Shown in pieces: positions 7,344-15,140 of a DNA stretch of 64,000 bases. The notes under the pieces are model-generated. The model saw only the letters and a list, made by a program, of their open reading frames with translations. It ran no database searches and was not told the origin of the DNA. A program made the position numbers and the translations under genes. Each line of letters opens with the position of its first letter. Position 1 is the stretch's first letter. The DNA comes from Streptomyces sp. WMMB 322 (lineage in GTDB: Bacteria; Actinomycetota; Actinomycetes; Streptomycetales; Streptomycetaceae), in the NCBI RefSeq assembly GCF_900090145.1, contig NZ_FMHI01000013.1:62001-126000 (forward strand), written 5' to 3'.

Positions 7344-8896
7344 GCGCACAGGGCGGTGCGCCCCGCATCCTGCACCTGGGCCTGGGCAACTTCCACCGTG
7401 CCCACCAGGCGCTGTGCACGGAGGACGCCGGGCTCTCCGGGCAACGCTGGGAGATCACCGGCGTCGCCGGCAGCAGCCGCAACGTCGTCGAGGCACTGCA
7501 CCGTCAGCGGATGCGCTACAGCGTGGTCACGCTCGGCCCCGAGCAGACCTCCGTACGCCAAGTGGCAAGCGTCACCGACGCGTTCGTCGCCGCGGACGAA
7601 CCGCACCGGGTGACGCGGGAGGTCGCCGATCCGCGCACCCGCGTCGTGTCGCTGACGGTCACCGAGAAGGGGTACGACATCAGTCCCCTCACCCGTCGTC
7701 TCGACCTGGACGCGCCTGGGATCCGCGGAGACCTCGACGGGGGAGCCGCGCCCCGCAGCACGATCGGGCGGCTCGCCGCCGGACTGCTGCGCCGCGCACG
7801 CGAGTCCGGCGCTCCGGTGACGCTGCTCAGCTGCGACAACGTCACAGCCAACGGCACCACCCTGGCGGGGCTGCTGCGCGACTTCGCCGCCGCCCTGCCG
7901 CTCCAGGACGGGGCCGAACTCCTCGGCTACCTCGACGAGTCGGTGACCTGCCCGGACACCATGGTGGACCGCATCGTACCCGCGACGACGGACGTCCACA
8001 GACGCCTGGCCGCCGAAGCGGGCCACCACGACGAGGTTCCGGTGCCCGCCGAGCCGTTCTGGATGTGGGTGATGCGCGACCGCTTCGCCGCCGGACGGCC
8101 CGCCTGGGACAGCGCCGGTGCGGTCATGACGGACCGTGTGCACGACTACGAGACGGTCAAGGTGCGGCTGCTGAACGGCAGCCACTCGCTCCTGGCCTAC
8201 CTGGGACTGCTGACCGGCCGCTCCCTCATCGCCGACGCCGCCGTCGACCCGGCGATCGCCCGTGCGGTGCGCCTGCTCGGCGACGAGTACGAGCCCACGC
8301 TCACGCTTCCCGACGGCTTCGATGTGGCCGCCTACCGCGAGCAGTTGGGCGAGCGGTTCGCGAACCGCCGGCTGGCACACCGCACCACGCAGGTCGGCGC
8401 CGACGGGTCGCTGAAGCTCGCCCAGCGTGTGCCCGGCGCCGCCCTGTGGCACCTGGAACGTGGCCGGGTTCCGGCCGCGCTCGCCCTGACCGTCGCCGCA
8501 TGGCTGCGCTGCACCGCGTACCCGGAGCAGCTGGACGCCGGGCGTACCGGAGTGCCGGTGGACCCGAACGGCGAGCGGATACGAGCACTGGCCGGGCGGA
8601 CCGGCCTCGCCGGCGGCAGCGCACAGCGCGCCCGGAGCCTGGCGCGGGCGTCCCTGTGCGACCAGGCGGTACTGGGCCGGCACATCGCAGAACAGGGCGA
8701 GTTCGTGGACCGGGTCGCCGAACTGCTGGCCCTCGTGGAGACCGGGGGACCGGCCGCGGCCCTCGGCGCGGTGTGCGGCGGCGGCCCGCCTCCGGGGGCG
8801 CCCGCACCGCCGGCCCCGGCTGCGCATGCGACACCGGCGGGCGCGACGTCGCCGGGAGGGGACACCGGGCGAGGTCGGGGTACGCAGAGCCCGTAG
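7340..8896 (+). CDS. Mannitol dehydrogenase / fructuronate reductase-family oxidoreductase
   Basis: 518 residues. The N-terminal nucleotide-binding motif is LGLGNFHRAHQALC. Family blocks follow: VTEKGYD, LLSCDNVTANG, PDTMVDRIVPATTD, and the catalytic region KVRLLNGSHSLLAYLG with its conserved Lys and Asn-His. The family oxidises or reduces polyols and hexuronates with NAD(H), for example mannitol/fructose or mannonate/fructuronate. The TTG at 7340 has GGAGGG ~5 bases upstream and overlaps the preceding small frame (TTGA). The last ~45 residues are a Gly/Pro/Ala-rich tail unlike the core family. An idonate-type dehydrogenase follows, which suggests sugar-acid metabolism under IclR control. Confidence 0.85.
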   Translation: MSAQGGAPRILHLGLGNFHRAHQALCTEDAGLSGQRWEITGVAGSSRNVVEALHRQRMRYSVVTLGPEQTSVRQVASVTDAFVAADEPHRVTREVADPRTRVVSLTVTEKGYDISPLTRRLDLDAPGIRGDLDGGAAPRSTIGRLAAGLLRRARESGAPVTLLSCDNVTANGTTLAGLLRDFAAALPLQDGAELLGYLDESVTCPDTMVDRIVPATTDVHRRLAAEAGHHDEVPVPAEPFWMWVMRDRFAAGRPAWDSAGAVMTDRVHDYETVKVRLLNGSHSLLAYLGLLTGRSLIADAAVDPAIARAVRLLGDEYEPTLTLPDGFDVAAYREQLGERFANRRLAHRTTQVGADGSLKLAQRVPGAALWHLERGRVPAALALTVAAWLRCTAYPEQLDAGRTGVPVDPNGERIRALAGRTGLAGGSAQRARSLARASLCDQAVLGRHIAEQGEFVDRVAELLALVETGGPAAALGAVCGGGPPPGAPAPPAPAAHATPAGATSPGGDTGRGRGTQSP

Positions 8897-9146
8897 ACGG
8901 CAGAGGACGGTCGGCAGGCAGTACCGGCAGGCAGGCAGTACCGGCAGTCAGGCCGTACTTGCGAAGCAGCCGGTCCCGCCCGGCACCGGCACCGGCACCG
9001 GCAGCGGGCAGGCGGAGCCGGCGCACGGAGCAGGGGCCGCGGTCGGCGCGGGCCATGGACGGCAGGGGCGGTCGCGGACGGGGGAGCAGGACCCACGCGG
9101 AGGGGATGCGGCGAAGCCGCGCAGGACGGAGCGAAGGAGGGGTGTG
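8897..9146. repeat. Spacer with short direct repeats
   Basis: The 250-bp gap between two dehydrogenase genes holds GGCAGGCAGTACC twice (8913-8925 and 8930-8942), then a CGGCAC microrepeat at 8981-9004. I see no gene or terminator in it; the ribosome site of the next gene ends it (GAAGGAGG, 9133-9140). Confidence 0.6.
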
Positions 9147-10310
9147 GTGCGGACGGTGGTCGTGCACGGTGCGGGCGACCTGCGGGTCGAGGACCGTCCC
9201 GCTCCCGTTCCGCAGCCGGGCGAGGTGCTGGTGGCGATGACGCACGGCGGCATCTGCGGCTCGGACCTGCACTACTACCGCGAGGGCGCGGTGGGCGCCT
9301 TCGCGGTGCGTGAGCCGCTCGCCCTCGGCCACGAAGTCGTGGGACGCGTCGCCGAGGACCCGGCGGGGCGGCTCCGCCCCGGGACTCCCGTGGCCGTCCA
9401 CCCCGGCACCTGTTGCGGGAGGTGCCAGGAGTGCCGCGAGGGTCATCCCCAAGTCTGCCGCGAGACACGGTACTTGGGGTCCGCGGCCGCATTCCCCCAC
9501 ACGCAGGGCGGCTTCGCCGGGCAACTGGCCGTCCCGTCCGGCCGGCTCTATGTCCTGCCGGCGCAACTGCCCCTCTCCAGAGCCGTACTGGCGGAACCCC
9601 TCGCTGTGGCGTTGCACGCCCTTCGCCGGGCGGGCGATCTCGCCGGTGCCCGCGTCCTCGTCAACGGCGCCGGCCCGATCGGGGCGCTGACGGCGGGAGC
9701 CGCCGCGGACCGGGGCGCCGAGGAGGTGTGGGCGTGCGACATCCGCGAACCGCAGCTGCGCATCGCCGAGCGTGCCGGGGCCTCCACCACAGTCCTGGCG
9801 GGCCGGGACACGCTCCCCGCCGAGCACTTCGACGTCGTCGTCGAGGCGTCGGGTGCCCCCTCCGCGCCCGCTGCCGTGATGGGCGCGATCCGCAGACGGG
9901 GCGTGATGGTCCAGCTGGGTTCCGCGCCCGCGGGGTCGGTCAGGATCCCCTTCGGTCCCGTCGTCGCGAAGGAGATCGAAGTGCGCGGCACCTTCCGCTT
10001 CGAGCACGAACTCGGCACCGCCCTGGCCATGCTCGCCGCCTCCGGCCGTGCGGAGGCGGTCATCACCCGCACCTTCCCGCTGCGTGACGCGGTCGAGGCC
10101 ATGGAGACCGCCGCCGATCCGGCCGTGCCGGGCAAGGTGGTCCTGCTGCTCGACGACGAGGACACCACGGCGGGCTCCGCCCGCGGCGGCATCGAGGACG
10201 CGTGCAGTTCACAGACAGCCGCGGCATCCGCCGCGGGCGGCAACAGCACCACCGGCAACAGCACCACCGGCAACAGCACCACCGGCACCACACGGAGAGC
10301 AGCCACATGA
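9147..10310 (+). CDS. Zinc-dependent alcohol dehydrogenase, L-idonate 5-dehydrogenase-like
   Basis: 387 residues, medium-chain dehydrogenase. The catalytic zinc site is in GGICGSDLHYYREGAVG and GHEV. Structural-zinc cysteines sit in TCCGRCQECREGHPQVC. The Rossmann motif is VNGAGPIGAL. The CGSDLHYYREGAVG stretch is close to what I remember of IdnD-type enzymes (L-idonate to 5-ketogluconate). The GTG at 9147 has GAAGGAGG 6 bases upstream; a GTG at 9144 is also possible. The last ~40 residues are a Ser/Thr/Gly/Asn tail with three NSTTG repeats, absent from ordinary family members. The stop overlaps the next gene by 4 bases (ATGA). Confidence 0.82.
   Translation: MRTVVVHGAGDLRVEDRPAPVPQPGEVLVAMTHGGICGSDLHYYREGAVGAFAVREPLALGHEVVGRVAEDPAGRLRPGTPVAVHPGTCCGRCQECREGHPQVCRETRYLGSAAAFPHTQGGFAGQLAVPSGRLYVLPAQLPLSRAVLAEPLAVALHALRRAGDLAGARVLVNGAGPIGALTAGAAADRGAEEVWACDIREPQLRIAERAGASTTVLAGRDTLPAEHFDVVVEASGAPSAPAAVMGAIRRRGVMVQLGSAPAGSVRIPFGPVVAKEIEVRGTFRFEHELGTALAMLAASGRAEAVITRTFPLRDAVEAMETAADPAVPGKVVLLLDDEDTTAGSARGGIEDACSSQTAAASAAGGNSTTGNSTTGNSTTGTTRRAAT
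10242..10286. repeat. Three perfect 15-bp tandem repeats encoding NSTTG
   Basis: AACAGCACCACCGGC occurs three times head to tail at 10242-10256, 10257-10271 and 10272-10286. The repeats lie inside the C-terminal tail of the idonate-type dehydrogenase and keep its reading frame. Confidence 0.9.
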
Positions 10311-11560
10311 CCCGACTCGAACGGCGACTCCCGCGCCCCAAGGACCTGGCGCCCCTGCTGAAGCTGAAGACCCGGCACCGCGGTGCCGTGGAGCGCAGGC
10401 TCGCCGGCGCCCACACCATCTGGGACCTGCGGCGCATCGCGAAGCGCCGCACCCCGGCGGGCCCGTTCGACTACACCGACGGCGCCGCCGACGGCGAAGT
10501 CGGGGTGCGCCGGGCCCGGGAGGCCTTCGAGGACCTGGAGTTCAGGCCGGGAGTGCTGCGCAACGTCGAGAGCGCGGACACCTCCACGACGGTGCTCGGC
10601 GGACGCTCCCGGCTGCCCTTCGGCCTGGCGCCCACCGGCTTCACGCGCATGATGCACTCCGCGGGCGAGAGGGCCGTCGTCGCGGCGGCCGGGCGGGCGG
10701 GGATCCCGTACGCGCTGTCGACGGTGGGCACCACCTCGATCGAGCAGGTCGCCGAGACGGCGCCGTCGGCCCGCAAGTGGTTCCAGCTCTACCTGTGGCG
10801 GGACCGCGACCTCTCGCGCGAACTCGTGGCGAACGCCAGGGCAGCGGGCTACGAGGCGCTCATCGTCACCGTCGACGTGCCCGTCAACGGCAACCGTGTC
10901 CGCGACCTGCGCAACGGCATGACGATCCCGCCCCAGCTGACGCTCCGGACGTTCCTCGACGCCTCGTACCGGTGGGAGTGGTGGCTGAACTTCCTGACCA
11001 CCGAGCCCTACACCTTCGCCTTCGACAAGGACGGCCACGGCGCCCTGACCGAGCTGGTCGGCAAGCTCTACGACCCGACCGTCACCTTCGACGACCTGGA
11101 CTGGATACGGGAGGTGTGGGACGGCCCGATCCTCGTGAAGGGCATCCAGACCGTGCGTGACGCCGAGACCGTCATGGCGCACGGCGCGGACGGCGTGATC
11201 GTCTCCAACCACGGCGGCCGCCAGCTCGACCGGGCGCCCGTCCCGCTGCACCTGCTGCCCGGCATCGCCGAGGCGGTGGGGGAGCGGGGCACCGTCATGC
11301 TGGACACGGGGATCATGAACGGCGGCGACATCGTGGCGGCGCTGGCCCTGGGAGCGGACTTCGCGCTCGTCGGCCGCGCCTATCTCTACGGCCTCATGGC
11401 CGGAGGCGAAGCGGGAGTGGCCCATGCCATCGGCATCCTGTCCGCCGAGATCGAGCGCACCATGAAGCTGCTCGGTGTCACAAGCGTCTCCGAACTCGGT
11501 CCGCAGCACGTGCGGTTGATGACCAGGCGCGTCCCGGTCGTACCCGACCGGACGGGCTGA
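10307..11560 (+). CDS. FMN-dependent alpha-hydroxy-acid oxidase/dehydrogenase
   Basis: 417 residues, TIM-barrel flavoenzyme that oxidises 2-hydroxy acids such as lactate or glycolate to 2-oxo acids. Visible motifs are the FMN-binding PFGLAPTGF, WFQLYLWRDR, VTVDVPVNGNR, the lysine in VKGIQ, and the catalytic His block SNHGGRQLD with the phosphate-binding end LALGADFALVGRAYLYG. The start ATG overlaps the upstream stop (ATGA) with GGAGAG 7 bases before it, so the two are translationally coupled. The nearby creatininase recalls the MftD/MftE pair of mycofactocin loci, but no mycofactocin precursor or MftC is present; its substrate here is unknown. Confidence 0.88.
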   Translation: MTRLERRLPRPKDLAPLLKLKTRHRGAVERRLAGAHTIWDLRRIAKRRTPAGPFDYTDGAADGEVGVRRAREAFEDLEFRPGVLRNVESADTSTTVLGGRSRLPFGLAPTGFTRMMHSAGERAVVAAAGRAGIPYALSTVGTTSIEQVAETAPSARKWFQLYLWRDRDLSRELVANARAAGYEALIVTVDVPVNGNRVRDLRNGMTIPPQLTLRTFLDASYRWEWWLNFLTTEPYTFAFDKDGHGALTELVGKLYDPTVTFDDLDWIREVWDGPILVKGIQTVRDAETVMAHGADGVIVSNHGGRQLDRAPVPLHLLPGIAEAVGERGTVMLDTGIMNGGDIVAALALGADFALVGRAYLYGLMAGGEAGVAHAIGILSAEIERTMKLLGVTSVSELGPQHVRLMTRRVPVVPDRTG

Positions 11561-11705
11561 GCGGCAGCCACCGCAGCGGCCCGCCACCCGGACTGGTGGC
11601 TGTGCGGATTCTGTGGAAGCGTGATCGCGGCGCACGACCAGCCGTCGCGCGCCGCTCCCGGGCGGCGCCGCGCCCGGCGCACCGCACCGGAGGAAACGAC
11701 CACCC

Positions 11706-12437
11706 ATGGACACCCCCGCCCACGCCGTCCGCGTGCTCCCGACGGAGACCACCGGCGACGCGGCCGACCGCAAGGCCACGGTGGCTGTTCTGCCCGTCGG
11801 CAGCCATGAACAGCACGGGCCGTATCTGCCCCTGTCGACGGACACGCTCATCGCCTGCTCCGTGGCCGAACGCGTCGCCGCCGCATACCCGGTGCAGCCG
11901 CTTCCGCCGCTGACGGTCTCCTGCTCGCAGGAGCACTCGAGCTGGCCGGGCACCGTCAGCATCACGGCCGGCACCCTCGGCGCCGTCGTACGCGACATCG
12001 CGCATTCGCTGCGGCGCTCGGGCGTGCCCGGCCTGGTGCTGGTGAACGGCCACGGCGGCAACTACGTGCTGCGCAACATCGTTCAGGAGGCCACCGCCGA
12101 GGGGCACCGCATGGCGCTCTTCCCCGTCGCCGCGGACTGGGAGGAGGCCTCCGCCGAGGCCGGCATCGAGACCCCCGCGCGCAGCGACATGCACGCCGGT
12201 GAACTGGAGACGTCGATCCTGCTGCACACCCGGCCCGACTGCGTGCGCGAGGGATACGAGAAGGCGGACCTGATCAGCGACGACCGCAGGCACCTGCACA
12301 CACTCGGGCTCGGCCCCTACACCGCCTCCGGCGTGGTCGGCAGGCCCTCCCTCGCCACGGAACGCAAGGGCGACGCGGTGCTCACGGCACTCACCGCCGC
12401 CTTCGCCGGTCATCTGCGCGTCCTGGAGTCGCGGTGA
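11706..12437 (+). CDS. Creatininase-family metal amidohydrolase (ArfB-like candidate)
   Basis: 243 residues. Metal ligands of the creatininase fold are visible: Glu35 and His37 in GSHEQHGP, Asp46 in STDT, His116 in NGHGGN, and Glu in HAGELETS. The family includes creatinine hydrolase, mycofactocin peptidase MftE and archaeal ArfB, which deformylates the pyrimidine FAPy made from GTP. A FAPy-type cyclohydrolase candidate is encoded at 18776 and a RibD-type reductase follows directly with a 4-base overlap (GTGA), so an ArfB-like role is the best inference. GGAGG lies ~11 bases before the ATG. Confidence 0.8.
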   Translation: MDTPAHAVRVLPTETTGDAADRKATVAVLPVGSHEQHGPYLPLSTDTLIACSVAERVAAAYPVQPLPPLTVSCSQEHSSWPGTVSITAGTLGAVVRDIAHSLRRSGVPGLVLVNGHGGNYVLRNIVQEATAEGHRMALFPVAADWEEASAEAGIETPARSDMHAGELETSILLHTRPDCVREGYEKADLISDDRRHLHTLGLGPYTASGVVGRPSLATERKGDAVLTALTAAFAGHLRVLESR

Positions 12438-13342
12438 CGGCGGCGGACCGGCCCGCGCGGGCCCGGTCCCAGGCGCACATGTCCCGCGACGGCGGCGACG
12501 GCGGTGCCGTGCTGGGAGCCGAAGAGGCATGGAAGAAGCTGCTGGCCGTACGCACGGCCCGGGAGGCCGAGCGGGCGGGGCTCCTGCGGAGCGACGACGG
12601 AGCATGGCGCTGGCGCCTGCCCGCCTCGTGCGAGGCCGGCACCCTCGCATCGCTCTACACGCCGCTCTGCCTGGGCGGTTCGGCCTTCGCCTTCGCCCAG
12701 CTCGGCCAGAGCGTCGACGGCTTCATCGCCACACGCACCGGCCACTCGAACTACGTCACCGGGGAGGAGGACCGTCTCCATCTGCACCGGCTGCGGGCCC
12801 TGTGCGACGCGGTCCTCGTCGGGGCGGGGACCACGATCGCCGACGACCCGCAGCTGACGGTGCGTGCCTGCGCCGGCGCCAACCCCGTGCGCGTGGTCCT
12901 CGACCCGCGCGGCAGAGCGGGCCAGGAGAGCCCGGGGGCGCGGGTCTTCACCGACGGACAGGCGCGGACGCTGCGGCTCGTCGGCGCGGGCGCCGGCTCC
13001 GCCGCGGCCGGGCGGGGGGACGAGGAGGTCCTCGAACTCCCTTGCGGCGAGGCGGGGTTCGAGCCGCGGCTAGTACTGGAGACCCTTGCCCGCCGCGGCC
13101 TTGGCCGGATACTTGTCGAGGGTGGCGGCGCGACGGTGTCCGGGTTCCTCCGGGCGGAAGTGCTGCACCGGCTGTACGTCACGGTCGCGCCGGTTCTCCT
13201 CGGAGACGGCGTACCCGGGCTCCGCTTCCCAGGGCCCGTACGGATGGGGGAGGCCCTGCGGCCCCGGACCCGTGCCTTCCCCCTCGGCGCGGACATGCTC
13301 TTCGAACTCGACCTCCTGGACCTCCTCGACGGCACGGCGTGA
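12434..13342 (+). CDS. Stand-alone RibD C-terminal-type reductase (ArfC-like candidate)
   Basis: 302 residues. Residues ~80-300 are a RibD_C/dihydrofolate-reductase-fold domain: AQLGQSVDGFIA, DAVLVGAGTTIADDP, NPVRVVLDPRGRA, RILVEGGGATVSGF and VTVAPVLLGDG. The zinc deaminase half of bifunctional RibD is missing. An extra N-terminal ~80 residues (AEEAWKKLLAVRTARE) has no match I know. Such reductases convert the ribosylamino-pyrimidine to the ribitylamino form with NAD(P)H. The GTG start overlaps the creatininase stop by 4 bases. The 3-prime 273 bases are also read on the minus strand as the tail of the flippase-like gene. Confidence 0.82.
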   Translation: MTAADRPARARSQAHMSRDGGDGGAVLGAEEAWKKLLAVRTAREAERAGLLRSDDGAWRWRLPASCEAGTLASLYTPLCLGGSAFAFAQLGQSVDGFIATRTGHSNYVTGEEDRLHLHRLRALCDAVLVGAGTTIADDPQLTVRACAGANPVRVVLDPRGRAGQESPGARVFTDGQARTLRLVGAGAGSAAAGRGDEEVLELPCGEAGFEPRLVLETLARRGLGRILVEGGGATVSGFLRAEVLHRLYVTVAPVLLGDGVPGLRFPGPVRMGEALRPRTRAFPLGADMLFELDLLDLLDGTA

Positions 13343-14269
13343 ACGCCGGGCCGCGACGAGGCGGCAGGCCAGCACGCCGGCCCCCGGCAGGCTGGACAGC
13401 AGCGCCAGCGCCCCGTACACCACCGCCGAGGCCAGGCCCTGGGCCGCGCCCAGGCCTGCCGCGCCGAACGCCAGCGCACACATGCCTTCGCGGGGGCCCC
13501 ACCCGCCGACGTTGACGGGCAGTGCCATCACCAGCAGTGCCATCAGCAGCGGCGTCACCAGAGCGGTGAGCGGCGCGGAGGACCCGGCCACCCGCGCCGA
13601 GGCGAGGAAGAGCCCCAGGTGCCCGGCCAGGGCGAGGACGGACAGGGCCAGCACGCCCGGCCAGCTCGCGCGGGCGAACAGCGCCGTCCTCGCGTCGGCG
13701 AGGAAGACCCCGAGGTCGCGCCGCCACTTCGCGGCGCGCCCGCCCCGTCCCGCGAGGAACGCCCCGCCGACGGCCGCCACCACGCCCACCGCGAGAGCGG
13801 CCGTGGCGAGCGGCAGTTCGAGGGCGTCCAGCACCGGAAGGGGCGGGGTCGCCGCCACCAGCACCACGACCCCCGCCGCCACGATGACGGCCTGTCCCGC
13901 TGTGCGCTCCAGTATCACCGCGCGCACGCCCCGCCCGACGTCGCCGGCCTCGCGGCCGTTGCGGACGGCGCGGTGCACATCGCCCAGTACGCCCGAGGGC
14001 AGCGTCGCGTTGAGGAACAGCGCCTGGTAGTAGTCGGCCACGGCAGTGCGCAGCGGCAGGCTGATCCCGAGGCGGCCCGCCACGAGGCGCCACCGCCACG
14101 CGCTGAAGACGGTCGCGGGGACGCTGAGGACGAAGGTGATCAGGACGGCCTGTGCGTCGATGCGGTCAAGGGCCTCCAGCAGCGCGGAGGTTCCCAGGCG
14201 GTGGACGACCACACCGAGGATGATCAGTGCTACGGGGGCGCGCAGACGGCGCCAGAGAGTGCCCTTCAT
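13070..14269 (-). CDS. Flippase-like (LPG-synthase TM / UPF0104) integral membrane protein with long tail
   Basis: 399 residues. About eight hydrophobic helices fill residues ~8-310, with family marks such as FSAWRWRLVA, LFLNATLPSGVLGDVHRA and VNVGGWGPREGM. The superfamily includes the transmembrane half of lysylphosphatidylglycerol synthase and undecaprenyl/dolichyl-lipid flippase-like proteins. From ~residue 310 the frame continues as a charged tail (AVEEVQEVEFEEHVR) that lies antisense to the end of the RibD-like gene. The start ATG overlaps the methyltransferase stop by 4 bases. It may move or anchor a lipid-linked product of the operon. Confidence 0.75.
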   Translation of the reverse strand: MKGTLWRRLRAPVALIILGVVVHRLGTSALLEALDRIDAQAVLITFVLSVPATVFSAWRWRLVAGRLGISLPLRTAVADYYQALFLNATLPSGVLGDVHRAVRNGREAGDVGRGVRAVILERTAGQAVIVAAGVVVLVAATPPLPVLDALELPLATAALAVGVVAAVGGAFLAGRGGRAAKWRRDLGVFLADARTALFARASWPGVLALSVLALAGHLGLFLASARVAGSSAPLTALVTPLLMALLVMALPVNVGGWGPREGMCALAFGAAGLGAAQGLASAVVYGALALLSSLPGAGVLACRLVAARRSRRAVEEVQEVEFEEHVRAEGEGTGPGPQGLPHPYGPWEAEPGYAVSEENRRDRDVQPVQHFRPEEPGHRRAATLDKYPAKAAAGKGLQY

Positions 14270-15129
14270 GTCGCGGCGGTCCCGGCCGGGTTCGCGGGCA
14301 GCGCCAGCAGATCACTGTGGTGGACCACGGCCCGCAGCGCACCCGCCTCGCACGCGTCGAGTCTGCGCCGCATGTACTCCTCGCTGGAGGCCTCCAGCGA
14401 CGGTTCCTGCGCGCACGCCGCCGCGACCCAGCCCAGCAGCCACTGCGCGGTCAGCCCGCTGTCGTCGGGGCCGAGCCGCCACGGGCTGGAGTGCGTGAGC
14501 ACGGTGGCGCCGTTGCGCTCGAAGGCGGCCGTCGCCGCTTCGACGGCGTCCGGTCCGAGCAGCCGGCGCCCGCCGTCGGTGCGGCGCTGATGGGCGTCGA
14601 AGGCCGCGGCGAACTCCTTGTCCAGGGGATCGGACGGCTCGATCTCCACGTGCCCTTCCACGGACAGGGCCAGCAGCACCGCGCAGCCGGCCGATGCGCA
14701 GCTCGCCGCCAGCGACTCCAGTTCGTCGGCGGTCAGCAGGTCCAGCAGGGCCGAAGCCGTCACCAGCGAGGTGCCGGCCAGGTCGTCGCCGGTGAGCCGT
14801 GTGATGTCCCGCTGCTGCGGCACCACTTCGAGCGGGCTGCCGTCCGCGGCCTCCCGAGGCATCCGCGCGGCGATGTTCTCCAGCAGGGCCGGGTCGCGGT
14901 CGTGCATGAACCAGCGCTGCGGCCCGTTCAGCCGGGAGGCGAGCCAGCGGCCCATCGAACCCGTGCCGCACCCCAGGTCGTGGACTGTCAGCAGACCGCC
15001 CGGCGCGGTGGTCTGCGCGAGGAAGTCGCGCAGGGGACCGAGGAGTTGCTCGGAGCGGGCGCGGGTGTCCGCGCCCTCGCGCAGCGCGAGCCACTCGGGG
15101 GCGTAGCGGGGCGAGCCGACAGTGTTCAA
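14266..15129 (-). CDS. Class I SAM-dependent methyltransferase
   Basis: 287 residues. The SAM-binding motif I is VHDLGCGTGSMGRWL near the N-terminal third, and the acidic loop MHDRDPALL follows. The remainder (LVTASALLDLLTADELE, HSSPWRLGPDDSGLT) fits a small-molecule methyltransferase. The TTG at 15129 was chosen because GGAG lies 6 bases upstream and it starts just 11 bases after the glycosyltransferase stop; no ATG/GTG sits nearby. The stop overlaps the flippase start (ATGA). Third or fourth step in a tightly packed minus-strand operon; substrate unknown. Confidence 0.8.
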   Translation of the reverse strand: MNTVGSPRYAPEWLALREGADTRARSEQLLGPLRDFLAQTTAPGGLLTVHDLGCGTGSMGRWLASRLNGPQRWFMHDRDPALLENIAARMPREAADGSPLEVVPQQRDITRLTGDDLAGTSLVTASALLDLLTADELESLAASCASAGCAVLLALSVEGHVEIEPSDPLDKEFAAAFDAHQRRTDGGRRLLGPDAVEAATAAFERNGATVLTHSSPWRLGPDDSGLTAQWLLGWVAAACAQEPSLEASSEEYMRRRLDACEAGALRAVVHHSDLLALPANPAGTAAT

Positions 15130-15140
15130 GCGCCACTCCG

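Noticed and set aside
9548..12061. 837-codon minus-strand frame across three genes
   Set aside because: It covers the dehydrogenase, oxidase and creatininase on the other strand, all with conserved motifs; no ribosome site of its own.
10307..12437. A mycofactocin biosynthesis locus
   Set aside because: Only MftD- and MftE-like families occur; precursor peptide, chaperone and radical SAM MftC are missing nearby.
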